A stretch of 64,000 nt of DNA from Leptodontidium sp. MPI-SDFR-AT-0119 (lineage: Eukaryota > Ascomycota > Leotiomycetes > Helotiales > Leptodontidiaceae). The stretch lies in the NCBI GenBank assembly GCA_020726505.1, contig JAHLEZ010000002.1, positions 1,674,001 through 1,738,000 on the forward strand, in the 5' to 3' direction. Positions 34,801 to 45,031 of this stretch are shown here, one piece after another (the first letter of the stretch is position 1; every line of letters starts with the position of its first letter). Under the pieces are notes generated by a model that had not been told where the DNA came from, made no database searches, and worked only from the letters and a program-made list of their open reading frames with translations. The translations under genes and the position numbers were made by a program.

Positions 34801-37524
34801 GAATGAAAGTCATCGCCTTGTCAGAGACAATTGGATCCACAATCACCACTCCGTCCAGTTGGGCAGTACCTTGGTTTGTGGCACAAGGAGATGAAGCATT
34901 GCTTCTGACTTCCATTGCAACAGAGATTCTAGCTCAAGCTGTAATCGATATGGCGAGCAACAACAGTACCTTGTTGGTATTTGAGCCAGAATTACTGGTC
35001 GCAGACGCCATTGCAAGAAAAGCCCGATACACTGGTGTCAAGCCATGCTTTATCACTGCCGAGGATTCATTGGAGAAGAGCGACTGGATTAAGATACATC
35101 CATTTACTTCGGGTCGTGATATCAGGTCCAGTATCCCAAGCAATGTTTCGGCTTTCATGGATTTCTCGGAATCGTCGGATTTGGCCAAACGGGTTTCGGT
35201 ACTTCTTCCTTTCCATGCTCGAAGGGCAGATGCTTCATCGTTCCTCAGTCACACTTCCAACTATGTTGCATGGACGCCGCGCAACTCGGTTGCCGACACT
35301 CTTAGTATTGCACTGGCGAATTCGATGTCGGTCATTCGTTCCACAAAATCGATCACCAAAACCGGTATTATCAATGCCGAGTCATTGGCAAACATGGCTC
35401 CTCCATATCCAGCTTTGCAACTTGTTGACTGGAGCACCGGATCCAAACTGCCAGTCAGGATCCAAAGCGCAGAATCAATGATGAGATTCAAGAGTGACAG
35501 AACCTACCTTCTAATTGGAATGGCAGGCAATCTAGGCCGGTCGCTCTGCCGATGGATGTTACTGCACGGAGCGAAGCATATCGTGCTAACGAGTCGTAAT
35601 CCGAATATTGAGCAGAGCTGGTTGGATGAGATGGAGAGTCTGGGTGGGGCTGTGAGGATCATGGCGATGTAAGTTATACTTAGTCCGTTGATGCACTCTC
35701 AAACTGACCATTCTAGGGATGTCTCAAACAAAGACTCATTGCTGGCAACCCACAAGCAAATCACATCCACCCTCCCACCGATTGCTGGAGTGGCAAACGC
35801 AGCAATGGTTCTGAGCGATACCCTCCTCTCTAATATGAGCTTCAAGGAGATGCAAACCGTTCTCAAGCCCAAAGTCGACGGCAGCCGTTTCCTGGATGAG
35901 CTCTTCCCTGACAACAATCTTGATTTCTTCATCCTCTTCGGTTCCTCAGTCGACGTCATGGGCAACTCCGGCCAAGCAGCGTACTGTGCAGCAAACATGT
36001 TCATGAACAGCCTCGTATCCTCTCGTCAAAAGCGCGGCCTTGCCGGTTCCCTCATCGGTCTCGGAGAAGTCAAAGGGGTCGGCTACGCAGCTCGCATGAA
36101 TCGCGAGCTGAACGACATCATTGGCGCCACTCTACCTCTCTCCGAGAAAGAGGTCCATCACATGTTTGCGGAAGGTGTCCTTGCAGGTTCTCCTGGCAGC
36201 ACTCGGAATCCAATTTTGTATGCTGGTATGGATTCTAAAGATCCGCGAAAAGATCCGGATATCCTCTGGTACCCACATCCGAAGTTCTGGCATTATATCG
36301 AGAGTGGCGATGGTGTTGCTACAACTGAATCCAAGGGCGCTACTGTCAGCTTGAAGTCACAGCTGACAGAGGCGGCGAGTATAGATGATGTTGTGAACAT
36401 CGTGACAGGTATGTCCCCTTTTGCATAACAGACGTCCATCCGGAAACTGACGATGAATAGATGCATTCATTCTGAAACTCAGACACAAACTTCAAATATC
36501 CTCTGATACCACAGTCCAGTCCGAAGCCGTACTTCTGGAGCTTGGCATAGACTCTCTCGTTGCAGTCGATTTGCGGGCTTGGTTTGTGAACGAGCTAGGA
36601 GTTGACATGCCGATCTTGAAGATTCTCGGCGGCGCCACAATCATCGATCTCGTCACCGATGCGGTGGCTCGGGTGCCAGCGACGATGCTACCAGCTATTG
36701 TTGTGGAAGCTAAAGAAGAGGAAGTCAAGGCTTCCCAAGGTGTACTTGTACCGAATGGACTGGGAGGACACGATCTGCTCCCCGCTGTGAGCGATTCTAC
36801 CCCCGCATCAGAGGCGACCGAAACAGTCCCAGAAGCAGAGACAGAAGTTGTGGCACCGAGTACTCCACTCCATCACCAAGGCCATTCCAAGAATCTCTCG
36901 TTCACATCGACTTCCTCCGGGCACTCGTCTTCCGAGCAAGACCCTTTCTCGCAAACGCATTCACCAGCTCTCTCAGATACATCCTCAGCACCCGATCACG
37001 AGGTTGTAGTTCAGTTGCTGAAATCAACTCTCGATATCGATACCGGCGATAGTTCAGATCAGCGCAAAGAGACTGTAGATCAAGGTAGTGATGGAGAAAC
37101 AACATCTCCAGCTTCCGAGGAGCAGATTTTCACTCCTAGGTCGGAAGATATCGATGATAGCTGTATGATCTTGTTGAAAGATAGTGGCATTGAAAACAGC
37201 ACCATGGCTCCGGAGGATCCAAAATCTGCAGTCGGCGTCGATGTTGATGAAGTTAAGGAATCGGTATCTCAGATCACCATGCCTGGCGTCGTGGATACCA
37301 CACCAGACATGACACGGAATAATACCGACGCTGAAACTACTGCCACAGCTTCTTGCGACAGTCACGGAACTAACGCCACGAAGATTGAGAACATCACTAA
37401 GGGACTCCCAATTGCTTTTGACGGGCAGATCATCACCCCTTCCCTCGAAACTACCGATACAAGCGACGTCCAGTTGGCAGGGCTTGTCACGGTTGAGGAG
37501 ATAATTGAAACGACAGCAGTATGA
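28900..37524 (+). CDS. Highly reducing polyketide synthase (KS-AT-DH-MT-ER0-KR-ACP) of PKS-NRPS lineage
   Basis: Seven exons (28900-30024, 30161-30306, 30357-33122, 33174-33391, 33442-35668, 35717-36408, 36461-37524) join in phase to 2745 residues. KS (about 5-435): active site DSACSSSL, with His in AHGTGT and IGHSEGA. AT (about 545-870): GHSSGE near 640. DH (about 935-1230): LSGHQIQG near 966 and HPGTLDSA near 1145. C-methyltransferase: EIGGGTGG near 1418 and ASNVLHAT. A 500-residue linker shows no NADPH motif typical of ER, so ER is taken as inactive or absent. [12 protein letters not shown] near 2111 and Tyr near 2250 in [23 protein letters not shown] near 2420. The KS closely follows the PKS-NRPS pattern (SKLWELL-like start, RISYFFDW). 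After the ACP, a Ser/Thr-rich linker and a low-complexity acidic tail of about 285 residues replace the NRPS. There is no release domain. Product unknown. Confidence 0.92.
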
Positions 37525-38372
37525 ATCCTTGTTTTTTGGAGGTTCTTTTTTCACAATTATTTTTAATCCCAGATTGCCAAATAACTTTCCTATCTCCTTT
37601 CCATATAACCAATTTCTTTCAGATTCATTAGCGTCTGGTCTTGTCATTTCGGGAATATATCTTTCCGGCCGTTGGCCTACCTTTCGCATTTCATTGCATC
37701 GCTCGTTACATACAGTATACAGTGTACATGATCTCCGGGGTTGGGTTTCTTTGCTTACTGGGTTTTACTATGTTGCCTGTTCCGTTGGATTAGTTGGCGT
37801 TTTTGATATCGTTCTGTTGTTGGGTTTAAATGCGGGGTTTGCTGGTTTTGGATCGTTTTGGGTATGTTTGGATCTCACGCGGGGATGTCGAGGGAATGTT
37901 TATGAGATATGAAATATGAGATAATGAAAACAAACTTTTTAACAGAAATTGAAAATGTTTCCTAATGAAGCCAAACCTTGGCTAGGCGGTTGGGTGCAAG
38001 CCCTGGCCGCCGCCCAATGGGTTGTCTCACCGCCTACAGCAAGTAGTTCCGCACTGTGTTTCGGACCTTCAGTCCGAGCAACTACAAGTCTACAACGCCG
38101 ACGTAAGCAGGTGAATTGAAACCGTGCAGTCCTTCGCTTCTGTGCCTTCAGCTCTCTCTCCTGAGGACATCAGAGGAAAGCTTCAGACCGCTGGTACTAC
38201 TAAGACGTCTCCACAGATGTCTCTTAGATCTCTCTTCTAACTTGGCCAGCACCTCAGAGGGAAAGCCGGTTCATACAAAGTTACGAAGCAACTGTCGGAG
38301 TTCATTTATTTTGCAGTGCATGTATTCCCCTTGACCGCCCGCTTTGCTTTTATACTGATCAATAACAAACAG
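37525..38372. other. PKS 3' flank and unresolved kinase 5' region
   Basis: The first 500 bp have no supported gene. From about 38235 to 38325 one frame reads LRGKAGSYKVTKQLSEFIYF, which resembles the N-lobe start of fungal SRPK-like kinases. It is preceded by a stop and cannot be joined in phase to the next kinase exon with a normal intron. Confidence 0.45.
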
Positions 38373-39392
38373 TAATCAAGAAGAGAATCTCGTCGTGCTC
38401 AAAGCCGTCGAGGGACATTGGCGCCTCCATAATGAACGCGATATTCTCAAGCGCTTTCAGGGCCGGTCACCCACGATTCGTCCTCTCTTGGACGAGATAG
38501 AACACCCGGTTGAACCACCAGCGATAGTACTTCAGTATCTCGATGATGATCTATCAAAAGCTTCAAGGAAGCAAAGGCTCACGCGGTCGGAAATTAAATA
38601 CGTGGCAAGAAATATACTCGAAGCTATTCAGGTGCTACACAAGGATGGCTACGTGCATACAGGTACATTTTACCTCCATTTACGACATGGTTGATTAACA
38701 TCTAAGTATAGACATCAAACCCAACAATGTGGTAGTAAACTATGGAAGCGGGGAGAATCGCTTTGCAGAGGTTCAATTAGCTGATTTCGGAAGGACTGTT
38801 TCTATTGAATCGGAATTTGCAAGAGATGGTGTTCCCACTGGAACAAGCCTTTTCCGGGCCCCTGAAGTCCATCTCGAGATTCCATGGGGAACTGCTGCAG
38901 ACATTTGGAGTTTCGGCGGTACTGTTAGTGTCCCATCTGTACTCGATTTTATTTTCGGCCGCGAAACTAACATTCACATAGCTCATCAACCTGATATGGG
39001 GTCTTAACTTCCACATTTTCAGGCCGAAAGAACCAGAAGGTCACGAGATGTACGACACTAAAATAGTGGTACTTCAACATCAATGGTTTGGACCGTTTCC
39101 GATCTCGTACAAGGAGATTACCGATGAGGATACACAGGAAGCGCTCGTTGGCATCATGTCGGCGGTGCCGCCTGAGAAGTTGAAGCCTTTTCGTTACATC
39201 GGCGAGAGGGAGATCTGTGCGGCGGATAAAGACTTTGTGCTTAAGATTATGAAGCTTGATCCAAGAGATCGGCCTACTGCGAAGGAGCTCTTGCAGGACG
39301 CGTGGTTCACAGAGACCTCGGAGAGGACCGTGGGATGGTATTCGAAGGAGGAGTGGCACTTGATTCAGCAACAGCACAAGCAGGCAAATTAG
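38373..39392 (+). CDS. Serine/threonine protein kinase-like, 5' end unresolved
   Basis: Three exons (38373-38662, 38712-38923, 38982-39392) join in phase and encode most of a kinase domain. VVLKAV supplies the beta-3 Lys, NERDIL the helix-C Glu, HTDIKPNN the catalytic Asp and Asn (Arg of HRD is Thr), ADFGRT the DFG motif and FRAPEV the APE motif. ADIWSFG marks helix F, and the C-lobe ends with LDPRDRPTAKELLQDAWF. This resembles the fungal SRPK-like/CMGC-related kinases that expand in filamentous ascomycetes. The Gly-rich loop and a start codon are not seen in frame; candidate N-lobe sequence at 38235-38325 is out of phase. The gene is therefore either mis-modelled at its 5' end or truncated. 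A link to the PKS is not supported. Confidence 0.7.
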
Positions 39393-40393
39393 ATATGTTT
39401 GAACTTGGCTCAGCGACCTGTTCACCGCGTATGATCTATAACACGTAATATTTTCCCGTTGTGCAGCCTGGCAATTCCTTAACGAGGTATTAGCTACGCC
39501 GCTCAACCGACATAGATCCACGTCTTCATATCTTTAGTACTTTAACAGATGTTGTTTTCTCGAATGCAAAGTAGACCTTAGCTCTCAACGTACATTTATT
39601 CCCTACTTCTCCACCTAACCACCATATTCATTGAAGTTATGGAGAGCTCCACCATACTAGACTACCAGTCAAGAGATGAAACTTCAATGACAACAGCGTA
39701 CCTCATGAATGATCAACAAAGTAGCCCATTCCCCAGGCCAGTGAGAATGTTGATTGCCACGAAGGAGGTTTGTTACAGTCACGTGTTTCAGCTCGATATT
39801 TTCCAGATTCCAATCAAATATAACAAGAGGCAAAGAAATAGAGGTCAGGAATAACAAGGGACAAAATAATATTACTGATCTATCAAAATCGTTGGGGGAA
39901 AAAAACCTGCGTATGATCGATTAAGTGATCGACTACAGGAAGCCAGCAACTGACATGACTAGTTTAACACCGGATCAAAACATCCTCGAACCTGTTAATC
40001 TGTTTTGTTACTAACAAAACATAGATAAAATTCGAATAAAATGTATTCATATTGCTCATTTATTTCACATCTTCGTCGACTGTTAGACTTTCTAGGTCGT
40101 GCCTGCCCTCTCATTCGTCATTGTGCTTCGCCAAACGTCCGACCTGAAAATCCTATCATGAAATTTTCTGAAATATATTCCTCAACGGATCAAACCGTAT
40201 TTTCAGACTGCAGAGTAGCACACTCTCAATCGCATAATTAATTATTGACATTCTTAATTTCAAAATTACAAGGTCTGCTCTGCAAAGGATCAGACATCAC
40301 TCGCTCCTGTACACAACAACAAATACACTTTCATCACCTCCTCGTCCCCCTGGACATCACCAAGATTCAGCAATTGCTTTTCTAAATACCAAA
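39393..40393. other. Intergenic region, no gene supported
   Basis: One kilobase of AT-rich sequence. The ORF at 39639-39854 has no recognised features. The right end should contain the promoter of the small membrane protein. Confidence 0.5.
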
Positions 40394-40966
40394 ATGAATT
40401 TCCTCACCTACCTCCCTCATTTCAGGGAATACTTCACCGACCTCCCCCGAACAAGTTCAACCACACCAACCAAATCCGCATCCACATCCAAATCCACATC
40501 CACCTCCCTATCATCAAGCTTACCATCAATCTTCCTCACACTCCTCCTCGCAATCCCGATCCTCCTCCCAATAACATTCATAGCCACCATCGCCTACATC
40601 GAGTACCACCGTCTCCCATGCACGATCTCCTGGGTCAAGAGATTACGCACATCGATTGCGCTTGCTGCGGGATGTTGTTGTAGGGTTTGTTTGAGGATGG
40701 CTGATGGTACAAAAACAACCGAACGAGAAGAAGGAGATATGGGCGGAAATGGGATTGGAGATGGGGAGGAAAGTGGAGAAGGGGAGAACGAAGAGCAGGA
40801 GCAGGAGGGGAATGGGACGACGGCTAAGAAGGGCTGGTATAGAGATCTGGGACAGAGAGAACGGTATGGGAAGTTGTTTAAGAATTCTTCTGGGGGTTCG
40901 GAGGGGGATGAGATGTTGTTGAGGGATATGGAGGGGAGTGAGGATGGGCTTGCGGTTTTGTTGTAG
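40394..40966 (+). CDS. Small single-pass membrane protein, unknown function
   Basis: An intronless ORF of 190 residues from an ATG preceded by A residues. Residues 18-45 are Ser/Thr-rich. Residues 46-70 form one strong hydrophobic segment (PSIFLTLLLAIPILLPITFI). A short basic, Cys-containing segment (about 85-100) could be palmitoylated. The C-terminal half is Gly/Glu-rich and acidic, ending with a D/E-rich stretch. No conserved domain is recognised. The clean composition (ST-rich, TM, basic, acidic) makes a real gene likely, but it could still be fortuitous. Confidence 0.5.
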   Translation: MNFLTYLPHFREYFTDLPRTSSTTPTKSASTSKSTSTSLSSSLPSIFLTLLLAIPILLPITFIATIAYIEYHRLPCTISWVKRLRTSIALAAGCCCRVCLRMADGTKTTEREEGDMGGNGIGDGEESGEGENEEQEQEGNGTTAKKGWYRDLGQRERYGKLFKNSSGGSEGDEMLLRDMEGSEDGLAVLL

Positions 40967-41390
40967 GGGGTACAGTATTAGTGTGGGAAGATTGGAAGAG
41001 GAGAAGGGAGGAAGATTGAGTAGTTTGTTCTCAACTTGAATAGTGCTGATTTGCCCAAAAAATGAAGGATAGACAAGCTCTGTATCCGTCCCCCAATGGT
41101 TGTGTTTCGTAGCCAAGATTCGGCGATGCTTGACAGTTTCAGCGATCTCCCACTTGCTTCGTTTTTCTTGAATTTCGGTATTTTACGAACATCTAGATCG
41201 AAAAATCAAAATGTGTGTGACTTGTCTAATCGAGCTTTTATTAAGTTAATTGTCATTTTTCGGAGTGGGGAGATATTCTAACAGCCCTCACACTACTAAT
41301 GAAATCCTCCGCAGACATCCCCTGCTTCAAATATAGTACATGCTCTCTCCAGATTGGGAATCTCGAGTCGACGAGCCAAAGACCGAACAC
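40967..41390. other. Intergenic, convergent 3' ends
   Basis: About 420 bp lie between the converging small membrane protein and alpha/beta hydrolase genes. Only 3' UTRs are expected; no further feature is seen. Confidence 0.5.
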
Positions 41391-42603
41391 TCACAGCTGC
41401 TCCACAAAGACCAGAATCTTCCCCGCGCAATCCTCCCAATAAAGATCATTCTGCAAATGATGGCCCGACCCCATCACAACTTCAAATCCAACCTGCTCTC
41501 CGCCGTTAATCACATCGCCACCGCTCTCGCCGACCAGCTCTTCCCTTCCCTTCTCCACCGCAACTCTATACTCCGCCGCCATTTGTCTCATAAGCTCGAC
41601 ATCCATCAACCTATCCTTCTCCCCCGCAACAACCAATAGTCTGATCCCTCCCTTGCCCCATCCAGTTATACTCCTCACCACCCTCCCAACATCCACAAAA
41701 CGAGTCATCATCTGCAGCGGCCATAGCATGGACTCATACTCCGGCATCAAGGTCTCGAAGCTCTTGACATCAGAAACAGGATAAGATGGTGAGAAGAACG
41801 CTTGGTGTACTAGAGATGTAGACGACAGAGGCGAGCGCGGATGCCAGAAATCCCGGAGGTAGTAACGTGGTACGAACCAAGGGTCCATTTTAAACCAATT
41901 CCAGTACACACCCCATCTATCGCCTCATCAGCATTGCAAACACCACACCTGACCAATGTCGAAACAGGACAAAAAAGAAGAAAAGAAGGAAAAAGAACTC
42001 GAACTCACCCCCCAAAACTCGGAAACCCAGCCATACATACATATCCACCCACTTTCCTCATCCCCTCACTCAGAAGAAACTGCGTCAACCCCCCTCCCGC
42101 CGAATGGCCTACAAGCACGACATCGTCCGGCATTTCACTCACGCTCTTCCCTCTCCTCTCCGCCTCGAGATCCTGTACGAATCCCAGACCGACGAGGAGA
42201 TCACCCGCGAATGCGGATTTGGGATATCCCCAAACCATACGAAAGAATGACGGCTTCGAGCTTGCGCCGTGGCCTCGAACAGAGAGAGCGTAGCATGGAT
42301 GTTGCGCCTGGGAGAAATAGGTTAGGAAGGGGATGAAGACTGCGGCGGAGCCGAAACCACCGTGTTCTGGTTTGTGTTAATTAGGCTGCTTTTTGGTTTG
42401 GGGGTGAGAAGGAGAACTAGCTTACGGAATAAGATTGCTTTCTTTCGTGGTCCAGAGGTTGGTGATGAAGTAGGCTCGGCGGCGAGAAGCTCGAGTGTGC
42501 CCAGGGGAGTGGGGATGTAGTATCTTGTGATATATGGTGGGAGATCGACTGGGTGAGGTGAAGTGAGCGGTTGACTGAAGAGTAGTGTGTGTCTATCCCC
42601 CAT
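41391..42603 (-). CDS. Alpha/beta hydrolase
   Basis: Three exons (42603-42426, 42366-42009, 41916-41391) join in phase to 353 residues. The oxyanion segment QHGGFGSA is at about 60-67. The nucleophile elbow VGHSAGGG (Ser near 139) is typical of alpha/beta-hydrolase fold lipases/esterases. A candidate acid is Asp in AGEKDRLMD, and the catalytic His is in GSGHHLQND near residue 333. The N-terminus (about 1-50) is hydrophilic with no signal peptide, so the enzyme is probably cytosolic. It belongs to the general serine hydrolase group of the lipase/haloperoxidase type; the substrate cannot be told from sequence. It lies 4 kb from the PKS and might act on its product, but nothing beyond proximity supports this. 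Confidence 0.88.
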
Positions 42604-43392
42604 GATGACGGCTTATATGCTTCTTCGGTACTATACTCTGCGTGGGTAATTGACCTGTCTGGGCGGTGCTGTGTGTTGTGACGCTTCACTACCTATGTAA
42701 GCGAGATAAAACCAGGCTCCCCAAAGATGGGAAGACGGGTTTGTTATACAATTGAATACGACGTAAGGCCGGGACGTTGACTCACACCGTGTAGATGAAG
42801 CTGCGTGTCGTGGGATCTCGGATCGTGAGATTTCGGGTGCAAGAATTTGTGGCTGAAGGCGTTTTGTTCAGGTGGTGCAGGAAGCGAGGGGCGGCATGAC
42901 CTTGGCGTGTGTAACTTTTCAACCTCAGCTCTGTCCACAACCCTCTCATATGCCTCCAAGAGGGGTTAACGCTCGATGAAATTGGGTATTCTCTTATATA
43001 ATTAAACTATTTAAGATCCCTTTTGCTCAGTTTAATTTTAATCGGCATAGCCTAGAATCGTCAATGGAGTTAATTGTTGGTGCCACATGATATCCACGAG
43101 CGATTCTGCCAAAATGGCTTCATACGGTTTCATGTCTAACTCACTTTCTCGAATGGGAGGAACATGATTTTTCGATGACTTGAATAACGCACGTCATGGG
43201 TTCCAACATACAGTCCTGCTAGTGGAATGGAGATTATTGGCGCTCAACAGGAAATAGGAATGTGGTGATGCGGCTACATCGCGCGTACTATAATAGGATT
43301 CGTTGAAAAACGCTTCTGAGATACCTGAACCTCAATATATCCATAGTTTTGATGACCTTTACATTTCGAGTAGCGATTTCTAATAGGGTGAG
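42604..43392. other. Intergenic region upstream of hydrolase
   Basis: No recognised gene. The left part should contain the promoter of the minus-strand hydrolase. The minus ORF at 42744-42959 has no recognisable features. Confidence 0.5.
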
Positions 43393-43932
43393 ATGATTTT
43401 CTACACATCTTCCCAAATGTGGACATTTTACTACACCTTCATTCTCACTATCGTCCTAAAGATACCCTCGAAGTTCAAATACCAGAGTCACTCACGACCT
43501 CACAGAATGGCTCTCCCTTCTTCAAATCACTTCTCTTCTAAAAAGAGCATAAACTATCCCCCGACTACTCACAGCTTTCGGAATCGCAAACACATTCAAC
43601 ACCATAAACGAAGGGTATTGCCACTTATTCCGTTCCCAGTTCCCTCGAAAGTACAAATTGCAAACAACAATGCCTCAAGAATAGAGATCAGAGATCGTCC
43701 AGTACAGACTATCAAGCGATATGTAACCGCCGAAGATGTGAAAGAGGTGGATGGAGGTGTCAAGTTCTTAGATCTGACACGCATCGTTGTCCTGAGATCT
43801 GGTTTGGAGAGTGTGCAATCGGAGTTGCACTTGGAGAACATAAAGGATGAAGATATAGTTTCCATAGAACGATCCTTCAAAAACCCATGGTATTCTTTCC
43901 AAATCACGGTGGGCAATCCTTGCAAAAGGTAG
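43393..43932 (+). CDS. Uncertain ORF
   Basis: An open frame of 179 codons with ATG starts at 43393, 43426 and 43507. The N-terminal part has one hydrophobic segment (WTFYYTFILTIVL), and the rest is basic then mixed. No domain is recognised. The opposite strand is also open for 117 codons over the same DNA, which weakens the case. It is reported because it is the only long frame in a 2.4-kb interval. Confidence 0.2.
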   Translation: MIFYTSSQMWTFYYTFILTIVLKIPSKFKYQSHSRPHRMALPSSNHFSSKKSINYPPTTHSFRNRKHIQHHKRRVLPLIPFPVPSKVQIANNNASRIEIRDRPVQTIKRYVTAEDVKEVDGGVKFLDLTRIVVLRSGLESVQSELHLENIKDEDIVSIERSFKNPWYSFQITVGNPCKR

Positions 43933-45031
43933 ACATAAGAATACAACACAACGGTGCTTGAATTTTAACAAACACTATTGTAAATCTTATTCGTACCTTA
44001 CCAAAATCCCAGAGTCCATTCTAGAATTTTTCTTCCCTCCCTTCTTCTGCAGTGCTAGGTATGCTCTTCGATTCCCATTGTAAGGGTCTACATGTTACCC
44101 TGGACCACGAATTGAGCAGCCCTTAACCGGAACGGAACAAACGACGTCAGATCTATCCCGCCACAAAAAGTATCCAGACCATTGACATTGAACAACCAGA
44201 CTATCCCGTAATTAGCGATCCTTGTGTTTTTAAATACACTGAGAGCAAATATTGTCGGTGTAACTTACAATACGTTTTCCTCCAAACAGCTAATACAAGC
44301 ACTGCGTCTTGACTCCCCACAAACTTGTTTCCAATCCGAACAAGCAAAATATCAATCGCACCGGGTTCCCACCCCACCAGTCTCGCGATAATAGCCAAAA
44401 GGTACGCCACCAAATCATCTTCCAAGCAGCGCCTGGGCCATGTTCCAACAGTTTTCAATTGCGTTCTTTCACTCAATGGCACGAACGAAATGGTTGTGGT
44501 TTTGACTATGACACGGGCGATGTAGGACATCATAAATCTTTGCTTCAGCTAGCGACCGCAGACGTAGATATCGAGGGTGCCTGTTGCGACCTCTTCCTCT
44601 AATACTTGGTGCCATTTGGACAAAACAGTGCTTCCTAAATCGGGCCGGTCTCTGTAAGGAGCATAGATCATGATATCGAAGTCCTTTATGAGTACGCGGT
44701 TTCTAGGTGTCGTGGCCCTGAATATTATGCTGGGACGCGGAGAAACACGAGCGAGAAAACATGTGAAATACGGACGGGGAGAACCAAAAATTTGCAGAGT
44801 TATGGGTAGGATCCGTGATTGACCAGCAAGACTTTCTGGGGGGTAGAAGATCCATCCCCGGTAGTGGTGCTGTTGGTATTGACTTCTGGAGTGCGTTAGC
44901 TTCGCAATCATGACGCAGAGATGCGAAAAGGCTCCGGAAATGATGGCATAACGAGATCTCTCCTGTCATATCAGCTTTTTACTCACCTTGTCTATTAGAG
45001 TGCCACTTTTCAGCACCATTTCGATTGGTCG
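43933..45031. other. Unassigned region with minus-strand open frames
   Basis: Minus-strand frames at 44201-44533 and 44549-44911 may be decayed or mis-spliced 3' parts of the Zn-cluster-like gene to the right, since orientation matches. No domain can be named. Confidence 0.3.

Noticed and set aside
40643..41116. Minus-strand ORF opposite the small membrane protein
   Set aside because: Mirror of a biased Ser/Glu-rich coding strand; no motif, and it would overlap two genes.
23448..42603. A full biosynthetic gene cluster around the PKS
   Set aside because: Only an MFS gene, a kinase and a hydrolase are near; no P450, oxidoreductase or cluster regulator is recognisable, and large gaps separate them.
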